From assembly GCF_007992495.1 (NCBI RefSeq), contig NZ_BKAJ01000066.1:42739-106738 (forward strand): 64,000 bases of DNA. Reading direction: 5' to 3'. The notes below the pieces were generated by a model. It did no database searches. It saw only the letters and a list, made by a program, of their open reading frames with translations, and was not told where the DNA came from. This document shows positions 42,261 through 51,851 of the stretch, one piece after another. Each line of letters opens with the position of its first letter. Within the stretch, counting starts at the first letter, position 1. The translations under genes and the position numbers were made by a program. This stretch comes from Reyranella soli. GTDB lineage: Bacteria > Pseudomonadota > Alphaproteobacteria > Reyranellales > Reyranellaceae.

Positions 42261-43162
42261 CCTGTTGCCACATCCTGGCGGGTTGAGGGCAAAAGCCTTT
42301 TCACGCCGACGGTGTGCATTTCTACTTGGTCGAGCAGGCCGTTGTGATAGGCATTGGTGCTCAACACCCACTTGTTCGCCAACAGCCGGCCGATGCCGAG
42401 CAACCGCGCGTATGCCCGCACGCCCAAGTAGCGGAAGATGCTTCCACGGCTGTACTGCGGCAGGAAATGTAAGCGGGTAGCGAGATTGTCGGCCCTGTGC
42501 TGTCCGGCGCGCGGGAGGCCGAAGACGGCATGCTCAGGATTGGGAAATCCCCCATGCTCGCCATAATTTCTCATGGGGATGAACGCATTACCGCCGGCGC
42601 CCATGACAGACCACTGCAGATGGGCGTCGAAGGGGAAATATGCCTTGGTACCAAGGCGATAGATCTCGCTCTGGAAGAAGTTGCACAGGATGCGAGCGAT
42701 GGCGGGGTTAACCACGTAGCTAACCAGCGGGGAGCAATGCGCGCGCAAGTACCTTCTTTCGCCGACCAGTGCGAGGAGACGCGGACTTCCAGCATAGAGA
42801 TAGCCCCAGCCCATCGGATCGGATAGCGGCCAGAAACTCGGGAACGCCCCGACGCCACGGCAAGGCACATAGTCGGACTCACAGATTAGCGTGTAGCCTT
42901 CCTGCTCGGTCGCCCGCTGCCATGCGGCGCGGTGACTCAGGAACGTCCGGATCGCCCGTGGAAAGGTCAGTTCCGTTTCCGAATAGGAGGCGCGCAGGGT
43001 CTCGGGATTCAACTTCTCTTCGGCAAGGGCGCTGAACAGAGGTGTGACGTCTTCAGTGTAGGTGAGGATATACGATCGCCGGACCAGTTCGTTGAGCGGC
43101 CGATTGGGCGGGATTTGTTGCGACGTAGCGCGCTTTTCTCGTTGTTCTGGCAATTTCGACAT
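42257..43162 (-). CDS. Glycosyltransferase family 25-like protein
   Basis: About 301 residues from ATG 43162 (gaggg seven bases upstream; ATG 43183 also possible). GT25-like pattern: SYILTYTEDVTPLFSALAEEKL, FPRAIRTFLSHRAAWQRATEQEGYTLICESDYVP (the LSHxxAW...EGxxLIxExD motif), GYLYAGSPRL and a C-terminal half with conserved tryptophans. GT25 enzymes add galactose in LPS; donor unproven here. Orientation is opposite to most of the locus. Its stop codon lies in the CTAG target site of the adjacent IS. Confidence 0.72.
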   Translation of the reverse strand: MSKLPEQREKRATSQQIPPNRPLNELVRRSYILTYTEDVTPLFSALAEEKLNPETLRASYSETELTFPRAIRTFLSHRAAWQRATEQEGYTLICESDYVPCRGVGAFPSFWPLSDPMGWGYLYAGSPRLLALVGERRYLRAHCSPLVSYVVNPAIARILCNFFQSEIYRLGTKAYFPFDAHLQWSVMGAGGNAFIPMRNYGEHGGFPNPEHAVFGLPRAGQHRADNLATRLHFLPQYSRGSIFRYLGVRAYARLLGIGRLLANKWVLSTNAYHNGLLDQVEMHTVGVKRLLPSTRQDVATG

Positions 43163-43345
43163 CTGAAGCCCTCGGTCAATCATGCCCGCTTCGGCAACTC
43201 ATTGGAAGCCAAGGCGCGCGTGGTCGACAACCGGGCCAGTGCGGCCTCGATACGCTGCTGAACTCGTCGTGCATCGCATGCTCTTTAGCCGGCTCCAAAT
43301 CGAATGGGTGGCCGACTTCCGTCGAGTCCTCACGCAAACATTGGC

Positions 43346-44353
43346 CTAGATGGCCGGCCAACGCAGCAGCCAGTCTCGATGGCTGTGTGAAGCAAAAAGG
43401 GCTGGAGCTTGTTCGAGACCCGAGTCCGCGATCAGGTAGCGACCATAGCCGGCAAGGGCCGGACTTTGCTCCAATCTATCGACGGTAAAGGAAACGACCT
43501 CGATCAACAGATCCGGCCTGTAGCGTTCAAGCAGGGGCTTGAGCGCCATTACGAGGTCCGGCTCGAAGCCTTCTACGTCGATCTTGATCAAGGTTCGCCG
43601 GGCGGGCCCCAGCCATCGCTCGAGCTCCGACGCCGAGACCATGACGGCAACGTTCTCTTCGATCCTATTGGAGAAGATTTCTGAGAACTCCCTCAGGAAT
43701 GAACCATTCGTCAGGTGTCCCGTAGGCTCGAAGAAGGTCTGTAGCCCGGAGGCAGGACCAATCGCGGCTTGAAAGGCAGAAGTGAAGCATATGTCGTTGG
43801 CCGCAAAGTTTTCGAGCAATCGTGCAAACGCCCTCTGAGACGGTTCAAAGGCAACAATGCGTGGCCTGCCGCCTGGCGCCGCCTTGGCGTTGCGGTAAAG
43901 GGCATCGAGGAAGATCGTAAAAACACCGACATTGGCACCGATCTCAATCACGAGATCGTAGGTCGCCGGCACATTCTCGGCCAACCATACGAACACCGGC
44001 TTTTCGTAGGTGAGGTCGTGGCGAAACAAGGCTTCGGCATCGAACTCCTCGAGATGGGGAATGAGCATGATCTCGACCGTCCCGGCGAGGCGCACGCGTC
44101 GAGCGGCAAAGCGCATTGCGGGCCAAACGGTCCCCTGAAAGCAAACGGAATTGTAGGCGCGTTGCGCAAGCGGGAACGGCAGCAGGCTACGACTGATACC
44201 TGAGAGAAGGCGTAGATAGGCGTATGCCAGCCGCGTGGGGCCTCGTGCGAGAGCAGCATGAAGCCACTGTGCGCATTGTCTGATCAGATCATTGCCTTTC
44301 CACCGAGACCCGACATTTAGCAGGTTCACTGCTCGGCTGCGATTGAGGTCCAA
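43346..44353 (-). CDS. FkbM family methyltransferase
   Basis: 335 residues. YDLVIEIGANVGVFTIFLDALYRNAKAAPGGRPRIVAFEPSQRAFARLLENF is the FkbM SAM-binding region, followed by LIKIDVEGFEPDLVMALKPLLERYRPDLLIEV, the family's KxDVEGxE motif. The N-terminal 100 residues form an extra helical domain. Leftward, like the GT25 gene 183 bases downstream. A collapsed partial copy lies at 41107-41200. Confidence 0.87.
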   Translation of the reverse strand: MDLNRSRAVNLLNVGSRWKGNDLIRQCAQWLHAALARGPTRLAYAYLRLLSGISRSLLPFPLAQRAYNSVCFQGTVWPAMRFAARRVRLAGTVEIMLIPHLEEFDAEALFRHDLTYEKPVFVWLAENVPATYDLVIEIGANVGVFTIFLDALYRNAKAAPGGRPRIVAFEPSQRAFARLLENFAANDICFTSAFQAAIGPASGLQTFFEPTGHLTNGSFLREFSEIFSNRIEENVAVMVSASELERWLGPARRTLIKIDVEGFEPDLVMALKPLLERYRPDLLIEVVSFTVDRLEQSPALAGYGRYLIADSGLEQAPALFASHSHRDWLLRWPAI

Positions 44354-44745
44354 GGATGTCGTCGTGGAAAAGTGGATGTATCACGCGCATTTCTGCCCGA
44401 TGAGGCAAGGCCGGGATCGATTCGTCCGCTTGTCATCGGCGGCGGGATCGCGAGCAAGTTGCCAGTAGGCTGCCCGATCCGACGGCAACCGGGCGCCGCT
44501 GCACATCTAGTACACGGGCTGCATGGGCCGGTCTGCCTATACGGCGCGCACGACAGCAGCGACCGCCTGCCCATGCCTATATCAGTGGTGATGCAAGTAC
44601 CTAGTGGGATATGGTAACAACCAAGCGCGTGGAACTTGGCCTGCGCGTTCCAGAATGTCGGACTGTATGACGTCAGTACTATTGGCTCAATTGGCTGAAA
44701 GAGGCAGTCGCCGTTGCCGGTGGGCCATTGCATCGCAGGCCGGCC
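44354..44745. other. Non-coding divergent region, 392 bases
   Basis: Lies between the leftward FkbM gene and the rightward ABC permease gene and must hold both promoters. I see no convincing gene (a short rightward frame at 44372-44617 lacks a ribosome site and homology), no strong hairpin and no EcfG-type site. Confidence 0.5.
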
Positions 44746-45582
44746 ATGAATGATTGGCCCAGCGAACGCCTCATCCTCGAGGCTGGGCGCGCTGATCGTC
44801 GCTATTGGGGCGACCTGTGGCGCTATCGCGAGCTTTTCTTCATTCTCGCCTGGCGTGACGTCGCTTTGCGCTACAAGCAAACGGTAATCGGTTTGGCATG
44901 GGCGTTCGTTCGTCCATTCATGACCATGGTCGTCTTCACCGTCATCTTCGGACACATCGCCAAACTGCCGACCGAAGGCACGGCACCTTACGCCGTGTTG
45001 GTCCTTGCCGGCCTTCTGCCGTGGACGCTCGTTTCTTCGATCTTCAGCGATGGAGCGAACAGCGTTCTTGGCAACTCCCAGCTCGTCAGCAAGGTGTATT
45101 TCCCGCGCCTCATCATCCCGCTGGCGCCGGTCATCGTCGGACTGATCGATTTTGTCGTAAGCCTTGTCATCCTTTTCGGCGTAATGGCCTGGTATGGCAT
45201 GGCACCAGGCTGGCATATCCTGCTTCTGCCCGTCTTCATCGCTCTCGCAGTGTTGGTTGCGATCGGCCCCGCGATGTGGGCCGCTGCGACGATCGTGAAG
45301 TACCGTGACTTCCGCTTCGTCATTCCTTTTGTCATCCAGATCGGCCTGTACGTCTCTCCGGTCGGCTTCTCCGCCAAGATCGTACCGCCCGGGTGGCAGT
45401 TGCTCTACAGCCTCAATCCCATGGTAGGGGTGATCGATGGCTTTCGATGGGCGATTCTCGGCGGCGAGAGTCCGCTCTTCCTGCCAGGCTTCGCGCTCAG
45501 CCTGGTGGTGACGGCCGGCATGCTCTGGCTGGGCATTCGTACCTTCCGCCACACCGAACGCGGCTTCGCAGACGTGATCTAA
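44746..45582 (+). CDS. ABC-2 type polysaccharide export permease (Wzm/KpsM type)
   Basis: 278 residues, six membrane helices. Family features: YWGDLWRYRELFFILAWRDVALRYKQTVIGLAWAFVRPFMTMVVFTVIFG (the xRYKQTxLGxxWxxxxP motif) and YVSPVGFSAKIVPPGWQLLYSLNPMVGVIDGFRWAILG. Forms the inner-membrane channel that flips completed or lipid-linked glycan. Start at ATG 44746; a TTG at 44728 is less likely. Followed two bases later by its ATPase partner. Confidence 0.9.
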   Translation: MNDWPSERLILEAGRADRRYWGDLWRYRELFFILAWRDVALRYKQTVIGLAWAFVRPFMTMVVFTVIFGHIAKLPTEGTAPYAVLVLAGLLPWTLVSSIFSDGANSVLGNSQLVSKVYFPRLIIPLAPVIVGLIDFVVSLVILFGVMAWYGMAPGWHILLLPVFIALAVLVAIGPAMWAAATIVKYRDFRFVIPFVIQIGLYVSPVGFSAKIVPPGWQLLYSLNPMVGVIDGFRWAILGGESPLFLPGFALSLVVTAGMLWLGIRTFRHTERGFADVI

Positions 45583-45584
45583 GC

Positions 45585-46877
45585 ATGTCCGACACCGTCA
45601 TTCGCGCCACGGGGCTCGGAAAGAAGTTCCTCATCGGCCACAACGTCGAATACAGTGCAATGCTGGGCGAGGCGGCCGTGCGCCGAGCGCGAAACATGGT
45701 GCGCAGGGCTGCTGACATGCTGTGCGGCCGGGCGCTTATCGAGGCGGACGAGATCGAGGAATATTGGGCGTTGCGCGACGTCGATTTCGAAGTTCGGCGC
45801 GGTGAGGTCGTCAGCATCATCGGGCACAACGGCGCCGGCAAGACCACGCTGCTGAAGATCCTGTCGCGCATTCTCGAACCCACCACCGGACGGGTGGAAC
45901 TCAGCGGCCGCGTAGCGAGCCTGCTGGAGATCGGGACGGGCTTCCATCCGGAACTGACAGGCCGGGAAAATATCTTCTTGAACGGCGCAATTCTCGGCAT
46001 GCGGCGCCATGAGGTGCTCGCGAAGTTCAACCAAATCGTCGATTTCTCGGGCGTCGAGAAGTTCATCGACACGCCGCTCAAGCGATATTCTGTTGGTATG
46101 TACGCACGCTTGGCATTTTCGGTTGCCGCTCATCTCGAGACCGAGATCCTGTTCGTCGACGAGGTCCTGGCCGTCGGCGATGCAGAATTCCAGAAGCGCT
46201 GCCTCGATCGCATGTCGGAGGTCGCCAACGCCGGGCGATCCGTCTTGTTCGTCAGTCACAATCTCGCGGCGGCCGCGGCGCTGACGCGCCGTGGCATCGT
46301 CTTGAAATCCGGGCGGCTCATCTTCGACGGCCCGATCGATGGGGCGCTGGCCCAGTACACCGCGTCGCTCGAGAAAGGGAAGATCGAACGTAGCTGGGGA
46401 CGCGGCGAACATTCGGCCATCGTGTCCGCTGATTTGCTGGATGCAAACGGATTGCCCACGACCACCTATGTCCCGGGCACGCCCTTCAATCTCCAGGTCG
46501 AGGTCGAAACCTCGACACTGCCCGGGTTGTCTTTGGAATTCCTGCTCCGCGACGCCAATAGTCTGCCCGTGGGCTTCTATTCATCGAACACTTTTTCCGA
46601 GGTGGCGTTGCCGTCGATGCCGGGGCGCTATTCATGCACGCTTGCCTTGAAGCCTCTTTTTCTGGCGTCAGGCGACTACAGCTTCGACCTGACGACGAAT
46701 TCGATGACAATCGTCGTCGACCACAAAGTGACCAATGCGATCTCGTTCCGCGTGGCCGCGTCCAACCCAAGCACGATCGCTTACGATTTCAAACAGAGTC
46801 TCGGTAACGGCGTCATCGCGTTGCAGCTTGCCACCCCACTGGTCATAGAGCCGAGCAGACAAGGGCGGGCCGCGTGA
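45585..46877 (+). CDS. ABC transporter ATPase for polysaccharide export with Wzt C-terminal domain
   Basis: 430 residues. ATPase domain with Walker A GHNGAGKTT, signature KRYSVGMYARLAFSVAAHLE and Walker B ILFVDEVLAVGD. The extended N-terminus FLIGHNVEYSAMLGEAAVRRARN is typical of Wzt/TagH exporters. From about residue 265 a beta-rich Wzt_C-like domain follows (FNLQVEVETSTLPGLSLEFLLRDANSLPVGFYSSN), which in O-antigen systems binds the chain terminus, so glycan-end recognition is likely. Paired with the permease upstream. Confidence 0.9.
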   Translation: MSDTVIRATGLGKKFLIGHNVEYSAMLGEAAVRRARNMVRRAADMLCGRALIEADEIEEYWALRDVDFEVRRGEVVSIIGHNGAGKTTLLKILSRILEPTTGRVELSGRVASLLEIGTGFHPELTGRENIFLNGAILGMRRHEVLAKFNQIVDFSGVEKFIDTPLKRYSVGMYARLAFSVAAHLETEILFVDEVLAVGDAEFQKRCLDRMSEVANAGRSVLFVSHNLAAAAALTRRGIVLKSGRLIFDGPIDGALAQYTASLEKGKIERSWGRGEHSAIVSADLLDANGLPTTTYVPGTPFNLQVEVETSTLPGLSLEFLLRDANSLPVGFYSSNTFSEVALPSMPGRYSCTLALKPLFLASGDYSFDLTTNSMTIVVDHKVTNAISFRVAASNPSTIAYDFKQSLGNGVIALQLATPLVIEPSRQGRAA

Positions 46878-46929
46878 GGAGGCTCGCCTACGCCTGCTGG
46901 TACGCATCCATCCCGATCCCAACGGTTCC

Positions 46930-47868
46930 GTGCGTCCTTTCATGATCGACGTGTCGATCATAATCCCGACCTACAATCGGCTTTGGTCGCTGCCGAAAGC
47001 CATTGAATCCTGTCGTACAGCCGGCTGCATTGTCGAGATCATCGTCGTTGACGACGGTAGCACAGATGGCACGTGGAATTGGTTGGAGCAACAGAGCGGC
47101 ATCGTGCCGATCCGCACCGAGAACTGGGGCAAGGATTGGGCCGTGCAAACAGCAATGGCGGTTGCACAGGGCGAGTATGTGCGCTTCCTCGACTCCGACG
47201 ACTGGCTGACGCCAGACGCCAACATCGAGCAGCTCGAGCTCGCACGGCAAACTGGTGCGGACATCGTTCTCGCCGGCTACGAGGATTGCGACGAGACCAC
47301 CGACGTCCGATACGTGCACGCATGGGTCGACTGCGACGACTTCATCGCCCAGCAACTCGGCGAGGTGTGGTCATCGCATTATTCGGCGTTCCTCTTCCGT
47401 CGCGGCCTGATACGCGACATTCCGCATCGGCAAGACTTCGCGTTGCGCGACGATCGGTTGTTCATTCTCGAAGCCGCCATACGCCATCCCCGGCTGGCGG
47501 TCTATCGCAAACCGGGCTTCGTACACCGCCGGCATGGCGGTGAACGGCTGCAACGTACCACAGGTTTCAGGCGAGATTTCGCGAACTGGACCTTCATCGC
47601 GATCTTCCGCAAGGTGCTTGACATGCTTGAGGCACGCGGCGAGCTGACGCTGCGACGCAAGCGGGCAGCCATCAGTACGATGTGGGCGGTCGTGCGCGCT
47701 TTCGCGAAAGCATATCCGGACGAGGCGGCCGAGATCGTCGATTGGTTCTATCGGCTTGATCCGGATTTTCGACCGCCCGTGCGACCCGCTGTGTCTCTTG
47801 CCTACAAGCATCTCGGCTTTGCGAGGACCGAGCGCCTGCTTCGCTTGAGAGCCGTACTGCTATGCTAG
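46930..47868 (+). CDS. Glycosyltransferase family 2 protein
   Basis: 312 residues. GT-A fold: VSIIIPTYNRLWSLPKAIESCR, EIIVVDDGSTDGTWNWL, ENWGKDWAVQTAMAVAQGEYVRFLDSDDWL (DxD-type SDD), and later RDDRLFILEAAIRHPRLAVY. Start GTG 46930 or ATG 46942; neither has a perfect ribosome site. Overlaps the next gene by seven bases. Confidence 0.86.
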   Translation: MRPFMIDVSIIIPTYNRLWSLPKAIESCRTAGCIVEIIVVDDGSTDGTWNWLEQQSGIVPIRTENWGKDWAVQTAMAVAQGEYVRFLDSDDWLTPDANIEQLELARQTGADIVLAGYEDCDETTDVRYVHAWVDCDDFIAQQLGEVWSSHYSAFLFRRGLIRDIPHRQDFALRDDRLFILEAAIRHPRLAVYRKPGFVHRRHGGERLQRTTGFRRDFANWTFIAIFRKVLDMLEARGELTLRRKRAAISTMWAVVRAFAKAYPDEAAEIVDWFYRLDPDFRPPVRPAVSLAYKHLGFARTERLLRLRAVLLC

Positions 47869-49253
47869 CCGTCGGTGCCGATCGTGGCTCCTCGGTACAA
47901 CGACGACGTCTGCGCGTGGTTCATTGTGTCGGCTTCTACTTTCCCGAGTCGACGGGCGGCACCGAAGTCTATGTCCGTGATCTGACAAAGGCATTGCTAC
48001 CCCATGCGATCGACGGAACGATCATTGCCGCGACCAATGGGGCCGCTAATCGCTACCGATGGCAGGGCTTCGATGTCATTCGCTATCGGCCCGATGCAAC
48101 CAACGAGCCCGCCGAAGCGCCCGGCGGCGGTCCCCTGGGGAATACGGCCTTCAAGAAGATCGTGGAAGAGACGAAGCCGGACCTCTTCCACCTCCACTCG
48201 TGGACGACCGGCGCGGGTCTTGATCATTTGCAGCAAGCGGCAGAGTTGGGGATTCCGTCCGTTGTCACCGTGCACGTACCGGCGGCGCTGTGCATGCGGG
48301 GAACGATGCTGTTGGAGGGAACGCGGCCCTGCGACGGTCGGATCGACGACAAGAGATGTGCACGGTGCTTCGCATTGTATAGGGGATTGCCGATGCCGGC
48401 GGCCTGGCTGGTCTCGCAGCTACCGAAGTGGGACCTGCACGACGGCGAAATATCCCGAATTCTACCCCGAGCCAGTGCCCTTTTTTCGCTCAGAGCCAAT
48501 GCTGGGCGCAAGGCGCGTAAGCTACATGTCATGGCCGCTCTTTCGAAGCGCATCGTCGCACCGAGCCAATGGGTGCGCGCGGCGCTGGCGGCCAATGCAA
48601 TCCCGTTGCACAAGATCGTCGTTTCAGCTCAGGCCGCCAGCGAAACTTTCTCGCAGCGCGCGGCAAGACGGCGCGGTGACGATAACGAGGTCGTCATCGG
48701 CTTCCTCGGTCGCCTCGTCGTCGAAAAGGGCCCGGACCTGGTCATCAGGGCAATGGGCCATGTCAGCCAGGACCTGCCCGTGCGCTTGCGTGTGGCGGGC
48801 ACCGGAGAAGAACTGACCTACGAGCGGCGAATCCGACGACTGGCCGCGCGGGATCCCCGCATCGAGCTGGTCGGTCTTGTCGAACATGAGCAGGTCGCGC
48901 AGTTCCTCGAGTCCATAGACGTTCTCGCCGTGCCGTCACGCTACATGGAGACGGGGCCACTCGTGGTTCAGGAAGCCCAGGCCCTTGGGATCCCTGTGAT
49001 GGGGGCAAATCTCGGAGGTATCGCCGAGCGCGTTCGCGACGGTATCGACGGTTGGTTGCTGCCGTTCGACGACGCGCGCGCCTGGGCGGCAGCGATCGTG
49101 GAGGCGGTTAGCGACCGCGGCAAGCTCGCCAAGCTGTCGCAGAACATGCAGCGAAACCGCACGGTGGCCGACGTCGCTGCTGACATGGCTTCGCTGTACC
49201 ATGACGTCATAGCTGAGAACGCAGTATCGGAAGGGGAGTCGCGGCCAGCTTGA
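47862..49253 (+). CDS. Glycosyltransferase family 4 protein
   Basis: 463 residues. RVVHCVGFYFPESTGGTEVYVRDLTKAL (GGTE acceptor loop), DLFHLHSWTTGAGLDHL, IGFLGRLVVEKGPDLVIRAMGHV, IELVGLVEHEQVAQFLESIDVLAVPSRYMETGPLVVQEAQALGIPVMG. A Cys-rich insert (CMRGTMLLEGTRPCDGRIDDKRCARCFALYRG) is present, common in a GT4 subgroup. Coupled with both neighbours by overlaps. Confidence 0.87.
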   Translation: MLAVGADRGSSVQRRRLRVVHCVGFYFPESTGGTEVYVRDLTKALLPHAIDGTIIAATNGAANRYRWQGFDVIRYRPDATNEPAEAPGGGPLGNTAFKKIVEETKPDLFHLHSWTTGAGLDHLQQAAELGIPSVVTVHVPAALCMRGTMLLEGTRPCDGRIDDKRCARCFALYRGLPMPAAWLVSQLPKWDLHDGEISRILPRASALFSLRANAGRKARKLHVMAALSKRIVAPSQWVRAALAANAIPLHKIVVSAQAASETFSQRAARRRGDDNEVVIGFLGRLVVEKGPDLVIRAMGHVSQDLPVRLRVAGTGEELTYERRIRRLAARDPRIELVGLVEHEQVAQFLESIDVLAVPSRYMETGPLVVQEAQALGIPVMGANLGGIAERVRDGIDGWLLPFDDARAWAAAIVEAVSDRGKLAKLSQNMQRNRTVADVAADMASLYHDVIAENAVSEGESRPA

Positions 49254-50845
49254 GACCTATCGCCTTCCTGCGCTGGCCAGCACTCCTGATGACGGCGATC
49301 GCCATCGTAACATCGGCTTACATCGTCGCCAGTGCTGCCATACGGCCGGCCATGTATTCCGACAGCGGTTGGGGCTTCGCCGCCTGGGATACCCGAAGTC
49401 GGACCTCGGCGTTCAATCATGCGGCCGGGCTCGATTCGTCGGATATTGCGCGAGAAGCAGAAGGCTTCATGACGATGTGGAGCCCGGGGCAGCACGTCCT
49501 GCCTGGGCTGATCGAGGAGGCCGGCGTTAGCCTGGGCGCGGCCCTTGTCGCTGTTTCGGCGGTCTTCTCCATCCTGGGTCTTGCAGGCTGGTTCTCTCTC
49601 TACCGTTCGTTTGGCTTCCCGCTGCGTACGGCCATGGTCGCACTCGCGATCATCGCATGCAGCCGTTTCTTCAACCTGCCTTTCTCGACCTACAATGGCG
49701 GCGAGGTCTTGCAGTTCGGCGTCGCACCATGGTTTCTCCTGCTCGTGTGGGCTCTGCGGGATCTGCGCTGGTTTGCGGTGCCGCCGCTGATCGCAGGGGC
49801 GGCGGTGTTGGTCTTCATGAAGTTGACGGGCATCGTCATAGCCGGTGCCGCCGTCGGCTTCGCGATGGTCAGCCATGACCGTCCATGGCGACACTGGCGG
49901 GATACCGCGCGAAAACTATTGGTTGGCGGCGTGACGGTCGGCCTGATGGGTGTGCTCTTCTACGTTGCTTGGTATCGGCGTGGCGCAACGGCGGCCACCA
50001 TAGTCGGCGTTCCGCATCCGCATGGACTGTTGTTCTACGTAGCGCTCACCCTCAGCTCGACTTGGAGCGCCGCACTCTCCCTGGGCGATCTTGCGAACTA
50101 CATTTTCCTAAATCCCGCCCGACCCATCCTCCGATCCGTCGAGACCATCTTCTACGTGTTCCTGCCTTTCTCGTTGGCGACCTTCGGCTTCATCTATCTC
50201 AGCTTGCGCAAGGACCATGGCGAATATCTGCGCTTCGCGTTTCTGTTCGCCGCCACGATGGTAGTGTTCTTGACGCTCAATTTGTCGGCCGGCATGTCGA
50301 TAACCCTCGACGAGCGGCACCTGAGGATTGCGTCCTTGCTCCTGCTTGTAGGGGGTGTGCACGCCGTCCTCGAATGCCGGTCGCGGATTCTTCAAGGCGT
50401 GTTCGCGGCCATTGCCGCATTGAGCATGGTCTACGGCCTGTCGTCGTTCGTGCAGCGTATGCAGCACAACCTCCAGGATCCGCTTGGCGCCAGAGGCGTC
50501 AGGGTGGCCAACGCCACGCCGCAGTTGCTTGATTTCATCCGCAAGATCGATGTCAGCGGCCCCGATGCGCGGCGAACCTTGATTTTCATGCCCTCGCCCG
50601 AGCTGATCCTCGAAGTGAAAAACGCTCGCAGCTGGTCGAACCATGCGGACTTCGAATCGATCGATGATCTGCGCAAGCAGATCCGGCGCGGTCGGGTCGA
50701 TCGCCTGTACGTCATCGTCCAGAGGAAGCTCCTCGACAACGGTAAAGCCGACGCCATTCTACGATCATTCGTTGACTATCCGATCGACGGTTGGACCCGG
50801 ATACCGCTCGGTGATTTTGTTTGCTTTTATCAAGTGAGTTCCTGA
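49250..50845 (+). CDS. Polytopic membrane protein, ArnT/GT39-like
   Basis: 531 residues from a TTG start that overlaps the previous stop (TTGA). About eleven hydrophobic helices, with a large loop after the first carrying MYSDSGWGFAAWDTRSRTSAFNHAAG and a soluble C-terminal tail (about residues 425-531: DARRTLIFMPSPELILEV, RVDRLYVIVQRKLL). The layout fits lipid-dependent (GT-C) glycosyltransferases, although no clear DE catalytic pair is visible at the expected place. It may add a periplasmic side group. Confidence 0.65.
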   Translation: MRPIAFLRWPALLMTAIAIVTSAYIVASAAIRPAMYSDSGWGFAAWDTRSRTSAFNHAAGLDSSDIAREAEGFMTMWSPGQHVLPGLIEEAGVSLGAALVAVSAVFSILGLAGWFSLYRSFGFPLRTAMVALAIIACSRFFNLPFSTYNGGEVLQFGVAPWFLLLVWALRDLRWFAVPPLIAGAAVLVFMKLTGIVIAGAAVGFAMVSHDRPWRHWRDTARKLLVGGVTVGLMGVLFYVAWYRRGATAATIVGVPHPHGLLFYVALTLSSTWSAALSLGDLANYIFLNPARPILRSVETIFYVFLPFSLATFGFIYLSLRKDHGEYLRFAFLFAATMVVFLTLNLSAGMSITLDERHLRIASLLLLVGGVHAVLECRSRILQGVFAAIAALSMVYGLSSFVQRMQHNLQDPLGARGVRVANATPQLLDFIRKIDVSGPDARRTLIFMPSPELILEVKNARSWSNHADFESIDDLRKQIRRGRVDRLYVIVQRKLLDNGKADAILRSFVDYPIDGWTRIPLGDFVCFYQVSS

Positions 50846-50883
50846 TCGAGACTTGGATTTCTCCAGAACCGGACGTTGTTGCA

Positions 50884-51822
50884 GTGATCAAGATTTCAAT
50901 CCTGCTGCCCTTCTTCAATCGACACGTGCTCGTCCGGGAAACCGTGGCATCCGTGTTGGCGCAGACATACCCGGTTTTCGAGCTCATCATCGTCGATGAC
51001 GGGTCGGTGCCGGCCCTGAAGGTAGAGGACCTCGGCGCGGCGGCTGTCGATTCACGAATCCGGATCGTCCGACAAGAGAACGCCGGCTCCAGTGCCGCAC
51101 GCAACAGGGCGCTGAACCTGGCGTCAGGCGACTATATCCTGTTCCTCGACTCGGACGATCTTTTGGCACCCGAGGCGCTGGAGGTGTTGTGCGCGGGCGC
51201 GCGCGGCGGCGAGGTGGACGCCATTGTCGGCAACTGGACAAACTTTGCAGCCGGGATGGAAACGCCTCCTGTCCGCCCCCCCATGCCGTACCGTGACGCC
51301 CTGGCCAATGCGGTTGAAGGGGGATGGGCAACCGGAAGCGCCCTCCTGCGACGTGGCCTCAATGTTGAAATGTCTCCCCTCTGGGTGCCGTGGGAGGTCG
51401 CCGAATTTTATCAAAAGGCGGTGCAGGCGCCGACGGCGACCGTCGCCCACGTCGATCGCCTCGTCATACGTATGCGGCAGGATACGCCCGGCCGCTTGAC
51501 CAATCTTCACGATCACTTCGACCCGCAAAAGGCGGGGTTGTTCTGGCGCACAATGAAACGATCGGTCCCACTCGATGACGAACGCCGGTCTGCTTTCGAT
51601 CGTCAACTTTTTCGCTTCGCCTTTTCGGCGTATCACGTCGGTCGGCATCGCGAGGCCGAGGAGATATTGGCCGCGATCGATATCGACCGGCTCGGTCGCT
51701 ACCCTTGGTATTCCCGCTTCTCGCCGGCCTGGTTTGTGCGGTGGGGAGGGCGACGGCTCGGCCTGCGGCTCCAGGCGTTGGCGCACGACCTTAAGGACCG
51801 GTTTGCAGGAACAAGGACTTGA
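50884..51822 (+). CDS. Glycosyltransferase family 2 protein
   Basis: About 312 residues from GTG 50884; an upstream frame to 50821 exists, but the domain starts with IKISILLPFFNRHVLVRETVASVLAQTYPVFELIIVDDGS. Continues with RIVRQENAGSSAARNRALNLASGDYILFLDSDDLL (SDD). The C-terminal ~110 residues are helical and specific to this gene. Single rightward gene in the series; substrate unknown. Confidence 0.85.
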   Translation: MIKISILLPFFNRHVLVRETVASVLAQTYPVFELIIVDDGSVPALKVEDLGAAAVDSRIRIVRQENAGSSAARNRALNLASGDYILFLDSDDLLAPEALEVLCAGARGGEVDAIVGNWTNFAAGMETPPVRPPMPYRDALANAVEGGWATGSALLRRGLNVEMSPLWVPWEVAEFYQKAVQAPTATVAHVDRLVIRMRQDTPGRLTNLHDHFDPQKAGLFWRTMKRSVPLDDERRSAFDRQLFRFAFSAYHVGRHREAEEILAAIDIDRLGRYPWYSRFSPAWFVRWGGRRLGLRLQALAHDLKDRFAGTRT

Positions 51823-51851
51823 AGAGCGGCAATCGACCAGATGTCTGACCA

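Noticed and set aside
42257..43162. GT25-like gene truncated by the IS insertion
   Set aside because: The gene ends at its own TAG, regenerated by the duplicated CTAG; the coding sequence does not enter the element.
44372..44617. Rightward 81-codon frame in the FkbM/ABC-permease gap
   Set aside because: No ribosome site, composition unlike neighbours and no homology recognised; lies where two divergent promoters are expected.
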